A DNA stretch of 64,000 bases from Mermis nigrescens (taxonomy: Eukaryota > Nematoda > Enoplea > Mermithida > Mermithidae), in contig JAVLUZ010000142.1 of the NCBI GenBank assembly GCA_036768485.1, positions 19,762,764 through 19,826,763 of the forward strand, written 5' to 3'. Every line of letters begins with the position of its first letter. Position 1 is the first letter of the stretch. Position numbers and translations under genes: made by a program. Below, one piece after another: positions 30,589 to 41,489 of the stretch. The notes beneath the pieces are model-generated. The model was not told where the DNA came from, ran no database searches, and saw only the letters and a list, made by a program, of their open reading frames with translations.

Positions 30589-31503
30589 ATGGTTACTTCT
30601 CATCAATCTGAAGAAATTAAGCGGGAAGAAAATTTTGCATCCCAAGCATTTTTGGAAGAATATGATAGATTGCAGCAAAGATTAGCAGTTTATGAAAAAA
30701 TGGCGTCATCCCCCACCTTAAATCAGGATTCTGAAATTCCGATAGTTAGTCATGCAGGTACAAATCTACCCACCATTTTGGCTGAAATTCATGGTGTAAA
30801 AATTCCGGCACTAATTGACACTGGCTCGCAAGTCACAATGATGACTACTGCAGCATTTTTAAGACTTGGTTTCAGGTTACCTCCGAAACAAACGTCTAAA
30901 GTCGTGCACGGTGTAGGTGACACAACAGTATTTGTTCGCTTTAATTTTAATATGACTATAACTATCGCAGATCATTCTATACCCACGTTAGTGTCTATTA
31001 TCGATAAATTGCCAGAAGACATGCTTCTCGGTTTTGATTTTTGCCATTCCGCATTACTCTGGGTAAATCCCATCAAAGATTGCGCGTTTATAAACGTTAT
31101 AAAATTAAATCTCTTATCACTGAGCGAAAAATTGCAGTATCGCACCAATCCAAACGCTAAAATCGCATGTCCTATCTGCGTGCATGTTTCAATTTCAGAG
31201 CCCATCACGATTTTGCCACGCCACGAATTTATAACACCGGCATATATAAGTCATGGTTCCTACGATGCTGATATTGCACTTTTCGAGCCCGATCCAGATT
31301 TCATGCGCAAAAGTTCACTTTTTGTTGCCCCTGCTATCGTCGACACCTCAGTTTCAGTTTTTCCTTTGCGGTTATGTAACATCTCGAAATCGCCCGTTCA
31401 AGTCGACACTGGAGAGCTAATTGGATCGCTAACGTCTGATGTTGAGGTCGTATCTCATGTTTCTGTTTCAGACGATCACTCACCTGAACTTTTTCTTCGA
31501 TAA
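30589..31503 (+). pseudogene. pol: Gypsy aspartic protease region
   Basis: The open frame contains the retropepsin active-site motif ALIDTGSQVTMMTTA near residues 78-90, followed by a hydrophobic flap region and MLLGFDF, the Gypsy ILGxD-type element, near residue 145. It would mature the polyprotein. It is in a different frame from gag and from reverse transcriptase, and stops at 31501-31503. Confidence 0.85.
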
Positions 31504-31529
31504 ATAAGGCTTTACAGGGTTGCATCGCT

Positions 31530-32490
31530 AATTCCAAGGAACAACAGCAAATTCGTGATCTTTGTCATAAATATAATTCGATATTCGCTTTAAAAGGCGA
31601 ACCACTCGGTCGCACTCTGCTCGTAAAGCATCATATCGACACAGGGGATAGTCCCCCTGTTGTAGGTAAAACTTATCCTGTCGAACACGCGCGCCGACAA
31701 GCCATGCAAAGAATAATTAATGAAATGATTGCGGAAAAAGTCATAAGGCCAACAAGAAGCCCCTGGACCAGTCCTTTGTTTTTAATTGGGAAAAAAGATG
31801 GTTCCCTCCGCCCAGTTGTGGATTATCGCCGACTAAATGATGTGACAAAAACTCAAATTTATCCCCTACCTCAAATTGATGATTATTTTGATGCCCTAGG
31901 GTCTGTAGCTTACTTTAGTACGCTAGACTTAAAATCTGGGTATTGGCAGATCCCCCTTGATGAAAAATCGCATGAAAAAACCGCTTTTATTTGTCCTGTA
32001 GGTCACTACAAATTCGAAGTGTTACCTTTTGGTTTAAAAAACGCCCCTGCGGATTTTCAGCGCCTTATGGAGCTTGTTCTCGCTGGTTTAAATTGGAAAA
32101 CCTGTCTTGTATATATCGACAATATAATTGTGTTTTTGCGCACGTTTTCAGAGCATCTTAAAGATCTAGAAAATGTTTTTCGCGCGCTACAAAACGCAAA
32201 CTTAAGGGTTAAACCAGAAAAATGTCATCTAGCTCATGCAGAAGTCCAATTTTAAGGCCATCGCATAAGTTCGCTAGGTATTGCTCCTGACTTGACTAAA
32301 ATTGCAGATTTGATCAATTTTCCAGTTCCAAAAACGGTGAAAGCTTTGCAGAAATTTCTTGGTCTCGTACAATGGTTCAAAAAATTTGTAAAAGATCTCG
32401 CGAAAATCGCGAAACCTCTTTTTCGTTTATTAAGGAAAGACACGGAATTTCTTTGGACTGAAGAACATCAAAAAGCTTTTCAACGTTAAA
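31530..32490 (+). pseudogene. pol: Gypsy reverse transcriptase region (stop codon, YIDN)
   Basis: The frame with 31704-32255 shows FLIGKKDGSLRPVVDYRRLN, STLDLKSGYWQIPL (palm catalytic Asp), FEVLPFGLKNAP, and YIDNIIVF where family members have YxDD. An in-frame TAA (32253-32255) follows in the expected VQFxGH motif; the same frame reopens at once through KALQKFLGLVQWFKKFVKDL to 32487. The Asn replacing the second catalytic Asp and the internal stop should each abolish activity. Confidence 0.9.
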
Positions 32491-32499
32491 AGATGCCTT

Positions 32500-33427
32500 T
32501 ACTTCACCACCGATTTTGCAGTTGCCTAAGTTCGATAATGACCATCAATTCATCCTGACAACCGACGCAAGCAATTACGCGCTAGGTGCCATTCTTACGC
32601 AGAAACATCTTCCATCTAAAAATCGTTTTATCCTTGGTTATGCTAGTTGTGTTTTAAACTCGGCCGAATGTAACTATGCCACTTCTGAGAAGGAGGCTTT
32701 AGCGGTTGTCTGGGCAATTAAGCATTACAGGCATTATCTTTATGGTAAAAAATTCATCATTGAAACAGATCACCAGGCGCTTACTTGGCTCGTAAATGTA
32801 AAAGATCCTTCCAGTCGTTTAAGACGCTGGGGTTTAAAATTGCAGGAATACGAGTATGAGGTTGTTTATGTACCAGGCGCATATAACTGCGCCGCGGATT
32901 TATTATCGCGTCATCCTAAGTATGATCGCAATGAACAACGTTATAAACTCGAACGTAAACCCGTTGCTAACGTCGCTAACCTCGAATCTGAAGCGTCTGA
33001 GTCTGACGACGACAACGAACCACCTGATATAAGACAACAAACCATCGCGCCAAAACAGCAAGCTGCGCAAAAAGATCATCCGCCAGTCTTTTACGAACGC
33101 ATCACTTTATCTGAAGCTGAAAAAGCAGAAATTCTGTCGCCTGCTAAACTCCTTGCTGAACAACGTCAAGATGAAGAGTTAAACAAAATTCGTGAATCGC
33201 TCAACGACTTAACAACACGTAAATATCGCGACGAATTTTTCTTGCTAAATAAAATTCTCTATTGCAGATTTCAGCCTAAGCGCGCAGCTAATACCATTCA
33301 TCAGCTTGTCATCCCAAAATCGCTTCGTAGCTTCATCTTAACCGAATTTCATGATTCCATCTTTGGAGCCCATTTTTCCGCGCAAAAATCTTACCCGCCA
33401 TTCAGCTTCGTTACTGGTGGCCTATAA
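32500..33427 (+). pseudogene. pol: Gypsy RNase H and connection region
   Basis: This is in a new frame. ILTTDASNYALGAILTQ carries the first catalytic Asp, followed by SEKEALAVVWAIKHYRHYLY and TDHQALTWL, the usual RNase HI motifs of Gypsy elements, and an LLSRHP end. The frame then enters the integrase N-terminal zinc-binding region (EFHDSIFGAHFSAQKS) and breaks near 33400 by a frameshift. Confidence 0.9.
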
Positions 33428-35265
33428 TGGAGAATGATGTGCTTGGATGGTGTAAGAATTGTGAGGTGTGTTTGCAGCGTAAGGTAGCGAATAATCCCAC
33501 TGTCATACCTCTGCAGCTTATCGAAGTTTCAGCACCTTTTGAGTTAATCACGTGTGATTGTCTCCATATGCCTCGTTCGACGTCCGGGAATGATCAAATC
33601 GTTGTCTTCATGGACTATTTTACTAAGTATGTTGAAGCGTTTGCAGTGTCTGATATAAAAGCAGTCACCATCGCAAACCTACTATTGCGCGAAGTAATTC
33701 CTAGACACGGCGTTCCAAAACGATTTTTGACAGATCAAGGTACAAATTTTACATCAGCCCTTGTTTCAGAAATTTGCAAATTGTTAAACGTTCAAAAAGT
33801 TTTCACAACCCCTTATCATCCGCAGTGTGATGGGTTAGTAGAACAATATAATCGAACACTCATAGATGGACTTTCCAAACTAAGCGCGAGAAATCAGTAC
33901 GACTGGGAACAATTTTTGCCTTTTGCCTTATTTGCATATCGCGCAACGCCGCAGTCATCTACGAATATTTCGCCATTTGAGATGCTGTACTGTCGGGAAC
34001 CTTCTTTTCCACTCGATATACAGCTTTTAAGCGATCTCGCGTTGAATCCAAATTTGCCTAACGTTGCTGAAAAATATCTTGCCGATTTAAAACTCACACT
34101 TCTTAATTTGCACGATATTGCTAGCGAAAATCTTGCTAAAGCGCGTAATCATCAGAAAAAGCAGTATGACAAATCAGCGCGCGAAAGTAATTTTGCAGTT
34201 GACGACATTGTATATCTCAACAATAAAGCAGTGATTCAACCCGAAATTGGAAAACTCTCGCCTAAACAATTAGGTCCATATCGCATCAAGTCTTTGCCAA
34301 CACCTGAAACGGCTCGCATCATCTATTTGCATAATCCTTTAATCAAACAAGTAGTGCACCGTAATCGCCTTTTACCCGCCCCTAAGTTGCCCTATTCCGA
34401 TCTCATTGCCAAAAAGTACGCATATGTACCAGGTGATTTTGTTTTAGTTAAGCTACCGCATCGACCTGTGTGTCTGGCAGTAGTAATAAGTTTTGAGGAA
34501 TTAGCGGGCCGGGAAAGAAATTTAAGGGAGTGTGCGCCTGTTTGTTTGTTAACTGGTGCTAAATCGGTACATGCCGTACCATTAAATAATGTTACACCTT
34601 TTGCGGAGCCATGGCTGAGCAGCGTGCCCCAACAGAAGAGGACATTGTGGACTGAGATCGTCCGATGTTCAGCCTCCGGGAGCGACAACAACGCCGCCCA
34701 CTTCATCGTAGCGCTTGAAGCTACGGCTGCTGTAAAGCAGCACCATGATAGTGTGGTACCTTTTCAGATGCTTTATTTCGAAAACGACAAACACGTAACT
34801 CCAAATCTACGTGAGCCTTTACATCACGAGACACACGAACAATCACACAACGCAATACGTACACTTTTCAGGTCGTCGAATCGTTTTAACAGCCAGTATT
34901 TCTTTAGCTTCGATTCCGAGCATGTTAACGACCGTTTGTTCATGCCCTACCGCATTTGGGAGCGATATTGGCAGCAGCTGGATCCTACCTACATGCAGGC
35001 CAATGGTCCTTTCATTTGATATATCCAGGTTGTCGATGTTCGTGGCCATGTCTTTGTCTGGAATTTAGCTAGGTTTCCACAGCCCCTGTTTGGGTTGGCG
35101 GAATTGCTTGAGACACCTTTGAGGGACGTCTTTCTAGCTTGCCACGACCCCAGCAATGGTAAAATCGCCTATTTTCACGTCTACGGCCCACATTGCGCAG
35201 ATGTAGAGGCTTATTTTACAAAATTGTGGTGGGAGTCCTCCCTCACGTTCTGTTTTCAGGGCTAA
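33427..35265 (+). pseudogene. pol: Gypsy integrase with long C-terminal extension
   Basis: The frame opens with the CC half of the HHCC zinc finger (WCKNCEVC), then the rve catalytic core. The triad residues lie in ITCDCLHMPRS (Asp), FLTDQGTNFTS (Asp) and CDGLVEQYNRTL (Glu). After the core a segment starting YVPGDFVLVKLPHRPVCLAV and ending VPLNNVTPFAEPW resembles a small beta-barrel reader (PWWP/Tudor-like), which is my inference. The frame meets TGA at 35017-35019 but stays open for 81 more codons to TAA at 35263-35265, so the TGA is probably a mutation or a read-through site. The N-terminal zinc finger is broken by the frameshift. Confidence 0.85.
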
Positions 35266-36845
35266 TATTTTAGATACGCTGGTGATGAGCCGCTTTTTCA
35301 TGGTCGAAAATCGCATCGATGCCGGAAATCAAAAGCTGAAGCCACTTGCTTTATTTTTTATTTTTTATTTTCTTTTTCTTTGATATGGACTATGATCCAT
35401 TGCAGTACGCAACGCGTTTGCAAGCAACGTTTTTGCAAATTTATAAGCAAATTCGTCACATGATGTTAGCTGCATCTTGCAGTTCATCAGATACGCGGAA
35501 GCCTATGCGTTGACTAAACGGCAAATGTTGTAGTCTGCAAGGCAGTTGCATTCTAAATCCGGAAACTATTTTTTCTCGTTTCAGGCATCCTCAAAGGCAA
35601 AAGCCGGGAACGACGTCACATTTGGCTGCAGTCAAACGGCCGCAACAGCGTTACGTGCCGTACTCAATGCCGCCGCAATTGCCGCCATGATTGAGCAATG
35701 TTTTCGAAGGTTTTCGCCGGTTGCCCACACCACTGCGCGTCATAATTGCGCCAACATGAGGATCAGACGGTCCTTTTTGATCCTTGCATAAAGTTATTCT
35801 TTTTTTTAAGGCTAGCCGATGAGATTGGAACAAATACGAACGCCGCGAGAGGCAAACGATGATATATCGTCAGCTGGAACCATCAAATTTGCAGGCCGGA
35901 CCCCCCCTTTTACTTTTTGTCGTTTCAGATAGAATCTACCTCAAGTGCCGGCAACATTGCCGTGGTCCAGCAGTCGTTCAAGCCGCGTTCAACATCAATC
36001 GTGCTCACCACCACGTTCTATCAAAAGTTTTGGAAGATTCGGCCGCTTTCCTTTGCCGCCGCGTTCTATCCAGGACAATTTCCGCCATCCGGCTACTCCA
36101 TATAGTCAGCCGTGAGTCTATTATGGGTTCGATGCACCATCTCCTGATGCCATTTCGTACGACAAACATCACAGCTTGCGCGAACGGATGCAACTGCGCA
36201 TCAATCTATTTGATGAGGATCGCCCGTCGCAACGCCGCCATATGGACTCTAGCGACTCGTCACGTCGCTCGATTCGCTCATCTTGTTTCTTTCCAATGAC
36301 GAAACCCGACCACAAACGCCGCTAATAGCCACGTTTGGCTCTCTACATTTATTTGGACTCTGCGTTTGTGCCGATGGCCAGCAGCATTCTATTTGTTGGA
36401 TCAACGTCGTTTTATTCGCGTTTTGTTGTAAAGTGTCTTTATTATAAAAATTACTAGTTCGCGATTCGTTATTCTATGTGCCTTTAAAATTTTCATCTTT
36501 AAATTTTACGTAATCTTGTTATTTTTAGCTCGTTGATTCCCGACCTTGCTCAAAGCAAGGGTGGCCTCTATTTTATCTTAATTTTATCTAAAATCTACTT
36601 AATTTTTCTTTTATTCAAATTTATTTTTCAGGTTTCCGCACTACTCGATAGAGGCTCCGTCATGGATTCAGCCGCCATTCTTTTCAACTCAAAATTTTTC
36701 TTCCCATCCACAGGGGGCCCAACCAAAAATTTCAATAAATTACTCAAAATTTTCCATTTGTTGGATCCCCAACAATTTTTTCTCATATTTCTCTAATTTT
36801 ATTTTTCACTTTAAAAATTCGGCCCGTGTTCCGAATTTTTTTCCC
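35266..36845 (+). other. Gypsy region between pol and the 3' LTR
   Basis: About 1.6 kb with no env-like frame that I can recognise. One frame near 35990-36300 is rich in Ser, Arg and Pro (RRHMDSSDSSRRSIRSS) but holds a stop. Three good splice-acceptor-like sites occur (ctcgtttcag near 35585, tcgtttcag near 35928, tttatttttcag near 36631), which may indicate a former spliced product. This is inference only. Confidence 0.5.
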
Positions 36846-36858
36846 GGTGAGGGAGGAG
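36846..36858 (+). promoter_or_regulatory. Polypurine tract of the Gypsy element
   Basis: ggtgagggaggag immediately precedes the TG of the 3' LTR, where plus-strand DNA synthesis is primed in LTR elements. Confidence 0.8.
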
Positions 36859-38374
36859 TGTAGATAGTGTATCTACACGAGCCGTTACATGTACGGCCTT
36901 TGCGCACATTAGTGCGCCAATTCCGACCATCCGGTCATTTGGTTCCACTTTGGCGATCCAGCCATATTTTCAGATCGATATGACATGCGGAGGCATTCCG
37001 ACCACGCAGTGTCAATTGGTTGGACTCTTGTCGCTAGGTGTCGCGAGGGATACTATGATGCGACCTTTTTACTGTGGAACTCCCTACAAGTCCCCTATCA
37101 TTTCTTTACAATTAAAACATAGGCGACATGACCGCTAGTCACATTGAGCCTGTGCAGAGACCGGAAAAAATTCATGCGCAAGTAGCGCCAATTTCTTATA
37201 AATAACATTTCTTTCTATTTCTCTTCTTATATTACTGTATGCCAATCCCCCCGGAGGATAATTAGTGCGGTTGTGGCAGAGTTGCCTTTATAATTACTGG
37301 CGTGTCTTCTTCGACTTTATCAGCGCCTAAGACTGTACATATTGGTTTGACTTGGTAAAAGCTAGAAAATTAGCTGTCTAGAGGTGCATTATACCGCAGG
37401 CAGTTAAGGATTGGGAATTGGCCGACCTCGACTTAAATAATTGCCGGATTCTATTGGGTAAAACCTTTTATTTATCATTTCGTTCAAAATTCATAATTCC
37501 TCTTTCGAACCAAAAATCTATAAAAATTATTACATAATTTTTATAGTTGATGACAGCCCGGACTAGAGCTCTTTGTTGTTGTGATTTAGGTACAGAGTGC
37601 TACTGGAACCATAATTTATAAGTTGTTTCGCCATAGGTAATCTAGTGCGAAACCTTTTCTATTCTTTTCGCGAAAGATATTTCTTTTGGTCTAAAGAGGT
37701 CCAAGGACCTAGAGCGAATTCCGGGGTTATCTAATTACTCCTGGTTAAGATCCGCGGTCGGCATCTCCAACCTATAATCTCCATAGGTACCGGACCAATT
37801 ACGTCTGTGGAGATATTAGGTAGCAGGTTTTCAGGGTCATTTTGGAAGAGTGCAGGTTTTTACCGCAGCTTCTTGACCATACGTGGGCAGCAAGAAAATT
37901 CTGGGGGGGTCCAAGATTTTTTGAAGGTCAAAAAATGGCCTTAAAAATGGTGATATGGCGATAAAAACACCATTTTTCGACGTTTCTCATCAAGCACTAT
38001 CCATTGGCATCAAAAAATTGCGAAAAAAAACGAAAAAAATTTTCAAAAATTGATTTCTGGGGGGGTCTTTTGATTTCTGGGGGGGGTCTTTTGGTTTCTG
38101 GGGGGGTCCAGACCCCCGCCCCCCCAGATCCCCCCACGCCCATGTGTGTTCTTGACCAGCGCTAATTGTAGCATAGGTACTTAGGTAAGCCCCGAAGGTA
38201 CATACTTCATTGGGGTTTGTTGCTTTCGTAGTTGTTGTGTGTTGGGTATCTGTCCTGACGGCGTGCTGTCAGTTTAGCTATCCGTACATACTTCAAGTAC
38301 TTAATCAGCCAACTCATTTGCGCGCGCTAAGATACTCCAACAACTTGAAAGCGGGCGAAGCCCTCTAAGTTACA
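36859..38374 (+). repeat. 3' LTR (1516 bp, with MITE insertion)
   Basis: The LTR starts TGTAGATAGTGTATCT and ends TAAGTTACA. It matches the 5' LTR along its length, but 279 extra bases (a 271-bp MITE at 37878-38148 plus its 8-bp duplication) interrupt it. Confidence 0.93.
37878..38148. mobile_element. MITE inside the 3' LTR, perfect 8-bp TSD
   Basis: Ends are CATACGTGGGC and, inward from the right, CACACATGGGC (9 of 11 matching). The perfect duplication ttcttgac is at 37870-37877 and 38149-38156, and the 5' LTR shows the empty site. This is the clearest proof of the element's boundaries and of its mobility after the Gypsy insertion. The 8-bp duplication suggests hAT. Confidence 0.95.
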
Positions 38375-38447
38375 CATATCTTTATCTTTATCTTTATATT
38401 GCTGAAAAGATTAAGATAAAGATATCTTTTACAACTCTACAGTACAT

Positions 38448-38654
38448 ATACATTCAGTAATCACTCATGAATAACCGTACGTTATTCGCAAACGCTTCGT
38501 AGAGCATTGACGAAAAAAACGACAATAATAGGTATGCGGTGAATTTAGCTAGGAACTTGATTGGAAAATTAGCATGTTTCTATTTTATTTTTTTAAATTG
38601 ATGTAAGGCGATTTTTTCTCCAATCGGTTTACTAACAAAACGCGGCTATTTGTG
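38448..38654. other. AT-rich spacer
   Basis: A short AT-rich spacer between two transposon insertions. Nothing recognised. Confidence 0.4.
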
Positions 38655-38662
38655 AGCTGTAC

Positions 38663-38915
38663 CATACGTGGGCAGCAAGAACATTCTGGGGGGCAAGATT
38701 TTTGAAGGTCAAAAAATGGCCTTAAAAATGGTGGTATGCCGATAAAAACACCATTTTTCGACGTTTCTCATCAAGCACTATCCATTAGCATCAAAAAATT
38801 GCGAAAAAACGAAAAAAATTTCAAAAATTGAATTCTGAGGGGTATTCTGATTTATGGGGGGTATTTTAGTTTTTAGGGGGGTGCATACCCCCCAAACCCC
38901 CCACGCCCAGGTGTG
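38663..38915. mobile_element. MITE, same family, perfect 8-bp TSD
   Basis: The element runs CATACGTGGGC ... GCCCAGGTGTG, flanked by agctgtac at 38655-38662 and 38916-38923. It is in the same orientation as the LTR copy and closely similar to it (GAAGGTCAAAAAATGGCC, AAGCACTATCCATT). Confidence 0.92.
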
Positions 38916-38923
38916 AGCTGTAC

Positions 38924-39684
38924 CTACAAATCTACATATAGGAAGTACGTTTAATCACGTGCTAAGATAAGTACATAATTGCAGCAGCCTTTAGAAATTA
39001 TACCAAACGCTTACGAATTTCGCACAACAGTCCACTGCTTATTACTGTTTTGGCAGTCTTGCTAGAAGGTTCACATTTAGGCCTATTAACTCATTAAAGC
39101 TTCTTACTGTAGTTGACGAAAATGTTTTGTTTTGATTGAAGGAAAGGAAGAGAAATGGAGCACCGTTTTTCCCACATTTAGTACCAAAATTTCGAAATTG
39201 GAAACAATTTTGGGCTTGTTTCGCCGTGTGAAAAATTTATATAATGCTAAAATGCGTTCTATAAGGATGAAATTCTGAAATTTCCCGGCGTTCCACGCCG
39301 CATTGATTTATTTTTAATGCTTTTTTATTTATGTTCCTGTCGCGCCGCGCCTATCGCAGCACTTCTATCGACAATATGCACTATAGCTTTACTGTGATTT
39401 AAAAATGCTCCTCTTCTAAATGAATTTCGACATTTTTTGTAATGCAAAAATGCGTTTTACAGAGCCGCAATTTCAAAATTTTTCGGCGCTTCGTGCCGGA
39501 TTGATTTAATTTTATATGTGTTATTGTTGTTGAGGCCGCGCCACGCCGATTGCAGACTTTAATCGACAGGTTGTTCTAGAACTCTAGTATGATTGAAAAT
39601 TCTTATCTTCTGCACGGATTTTCGATTGATTTTTGTAATGCAAAAATGCGTTTTTAGAAGTAAAATTTCAAAAATTTTACGGCG
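38924..39684. repeat. About 197-bp tandem repeat interrupted by Merlin
   Basis: A unit containing GGCGCTTCGTGCCGGATTGATTT, an AT-rich stretch and GCCGCGCCxCGCC recurs at about 39285, 39482 and 39680, a spacing of 197-198 bp. The array continues to the right of the Merlin element (44881-45030) with a shorter unit. The sequence before about 39200 is AT-rich and unremarkable. Confidence 0.7.
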
Positions 39685-39692
39685 CTTCGTGT

Positions 39693-39940
39693 GGCACTGC
39701 TTAGGTACCAACGTTGGTACCCAATTTTCTGTTAAACACTAACGTTGGTACCTAACGTAGGCGTTAGGACCAACGTTTTTCTGCTTGAAAAACAGAAGAA
39801 GCAAAAATCTATCAGTACAGGGTTTCGAACCCCCCCCATGAAACTCGAACGCACATTAATCAGCGCCGCACACCACTGCGCCATAACTCTTAAATAACAT
39901 GTACTGTTAATGATTCTTATGAATAATAAATGCGGAAATT
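39693..39940. repeat. Merlin left terminal inverted repeat with tRNA-like boxes
   Basis: The inverted partner is 44640-44880. The outer part repeats ACCAACGTTGGTACC palindromes. The inner part, read on the minus strand, carries tggcgcagtggt (matches the pol III A box) and, 52 bases on, ggttcgaaacc (B box). Confidence 0.85.
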
Positions 39941-40260
39941 CAATAAAAAGAGATTAGAAACAACAGCGAGTATAAGTAACTGAGGAGCCCGTTTGTTTGG
40001 TTAATCAGGGAAAATATTCGTAATTACTGATTTTTTCAATTTCTTACAAAACAGCCGTTTTTCGGGTTTCTAATCATTGCGAGCATCACTAGAAACTCTA
40101 AACTGGCTGCGGAAACCAAGTTTTGATATGCAAATTAGCCTGATTTGCATAGTATGCAAATTAGGCTGATTTGCATATTGCAAACTTGGTTCAGGGCATG
40201 TCTTGGATTCATAGTGCTGCTCCTGATGACTAGAAGCCTAAAAAGCGCTGTTTGAGGCTT

Positions 40261-40391
40261 CAGATTGGTGTCAGGGGATGATCTAAGCCTAAGCCAAAGA
40301 TGGGGCAAAAATTGCTTCGCTCGCTTCGCTCGCTCCACAATTTTTGCCCCACCTGACTCAGGCTTACATCATCCCCTGGCACCAATGTGAA
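40261..40391. repeat. Palindromic hairpin, GGGGCAAAAATTG core
   Basis: About 55-bp arms: attggtgtcaggggatgatc... pairs with ...atcatcccctggcaccaat, and tggggcaaaaattg pairs with caatttttgcccca, around a cttcgctcgcttcgctcg loop. Related hairpins are at 43965-44094 and 53866-53925. Confidence 0.85.
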
Positions 40392-40474
40392 GGCACATAA
40401 CTAAGCCTAAGCCTAAGCCCGTCTTAAGCTGAACTGAATGATCAGAAAATATGTTTTCAACACAACTTACTATA

Positions 40475-41474
40475 CTAAAACTCCAATTCGTCGTGGCTGT
40501 CACTGTCCTCCAATTCCTCGCGGCTGTCCCTGTCCTCGTCCAATCGTGGTGCACTGGGCTTACACGGATTGTACAGCTGCCCAGCCATATGCAGAAACTC
40601 GACCGTACGATCAAGTTGCATTTCCTTGCATCGCTTTTGGAACATGTACCGAGCTAGATTACCGGGTACGTGTGCTTTGATTCTCCCTGACGATGCAAAA
40701 CTAGACTTGGCTGCTCGCCAGGAGGACTCAATGGCGTTAGTATGTGTCTGTGTGTCAGGATCTTTAAAATTCAGAGAATGATTTACTTTCATGTGAATGT
40801 AGCCATGGTCTCCCAAGCAGTCATATGCCTTCCAAAAGTCAGAAAGAATCGTCGTACCCGGGTTAATCCACTCTCGGATTATGGGTAGCAGTGTGTCAGA
40901 CCCCCGGCCCTCGACGGCTACCATAAACACGCGACCGGAGCCACGTTCATAGCCGCCAAAGACCCATTGGCCCTCCACAGAATGCCCCCTATGATATTTT
41001 TGCTTACCGAATTTGGATTCGTCGATCTCGACGACCTTCCCAGGGCCACCGAGTTTTCTGGGTTCATGAAGAATGCATCAAATACGACCTCCCGGCAGTA
41101 AGATGACCAGTTGACCAGACTTTCTTGGGCCATCTCGAGCTGTTCGCCAGTAAATCGCAAAGTTGCACCTCCGACCCAGAAATTGACGAATCCAAGAACT
41201 TTCCAAATCGGTAACTTCGAATTCTCAAAAACGTGTGCTTGCGCAAGCCCACTCGCTCTCCGCAAGGCCGCGCCATCTGTTTCCTGACCGACACACGCGC
41301 CCGGCACGTCCATATCCATCCATCCACCCATGATTCATCCTTGATTAGAACCATCTTCCCGCCACATGTTGGACAGTCGTATTCGCCTGCGCGTGGAACC
41401 AGTCCCAACTCCGCCAGCTTCTCGGGCAACCGATCACGATCTTCGCAAAATTTCACGATTTTTAATAAATTCAT
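40475..41474 (-). pseudogene. Merlin transposase (IS1016/ISXO2-like), frameshifted
   Basis: Read on the minus strand, the N-terminus (from the ATG at 41474) has a zinc-binding CPTCGGKMVLI and a WIWTCRAR motif. A frameshift then leads to HVFENSKLPIWKVLGFVNFW in a second frame, and another near the NPxKLGGPGKVV motif leads to the catalytic frame. That frame shows VEIDESKFGKQKYHRG (first Asp, near 41025), VEGQWVFGGYERGSG, TILSDFWKAYD (second Asp, near 40840) and NAIESSWRAAKSSF (Glu, near 40730). The DDE set is intact, but two frame breaks make this a pseudogene unless they are sequence errors. Confidence 0.9.
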
Positions 41475-41489
41475 TTAAATCGTTCCCTG

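Larger units (their letters stand above)
26343..38374 (+). mobile_element. Ty3/Gypsy LTR retrotransposon, defective, about 12 kb
   Basis: Two direct LTRs (26343-27576 and 36859-38374) flank gag-pol in the order gag, protease, reverse transcriptase, RNase H, integrase, which is the Ty3/Gypsy order. LTRs begin TG and end CA. The 4-bp target duplication is cata (26339-26342 and 38375-38378). A purine tract ggtgagggaggag (36846-36858) precedes the 3' LTR, and TGGAGTTTCCC one base after the 5' LTR is the likely primer-binding site, though I cannot assign the tRNA. The LTRs differ by roughly a dozen to twenty bases outside the inserted MITE, so insertion is fairly recent, yet the reading frames carry many breaks. 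It cannot make its own proteins as written. Confidence 0.93.
25524..38439. mobile_element. hAT-like element with GATAAA arrays, split by a Gypsy insertion
   Basis: Ends are TAGTGTTGTAAAAGA and, inward from the right, TAGAGTTGTAAAAGA. The perfect 8-bp duplication cagtacat is at 25516-25523 and 38440-38447. Without the Gypsy insertion (26343-38378) the element is about 880 bp. AGATAAAGATAAAG arrays occupy 25550-25680 and 26230-26340 on the left and 38376-38425, inverted, on the right. There is no transposase. TAG-GTTGTAAAA ends are a recognised hAT type. Confidence 0.88.

Noticed and set aside
35546..36299. Possible env gene of the Gypsy element
   Set aside because: Short frames only, no signal peptide, transmembrane segment or fusion-protein features; reported as an uncharacterised region instead.
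39830..39895. Functional tRNA genes on both sides of the Merlin element
   Set aside because: A and B boxes are clear, but I could not fold a complete acceptor stem or anticodon arm, and the copies are part of the transposon ends. Kept as tRNA-like only.
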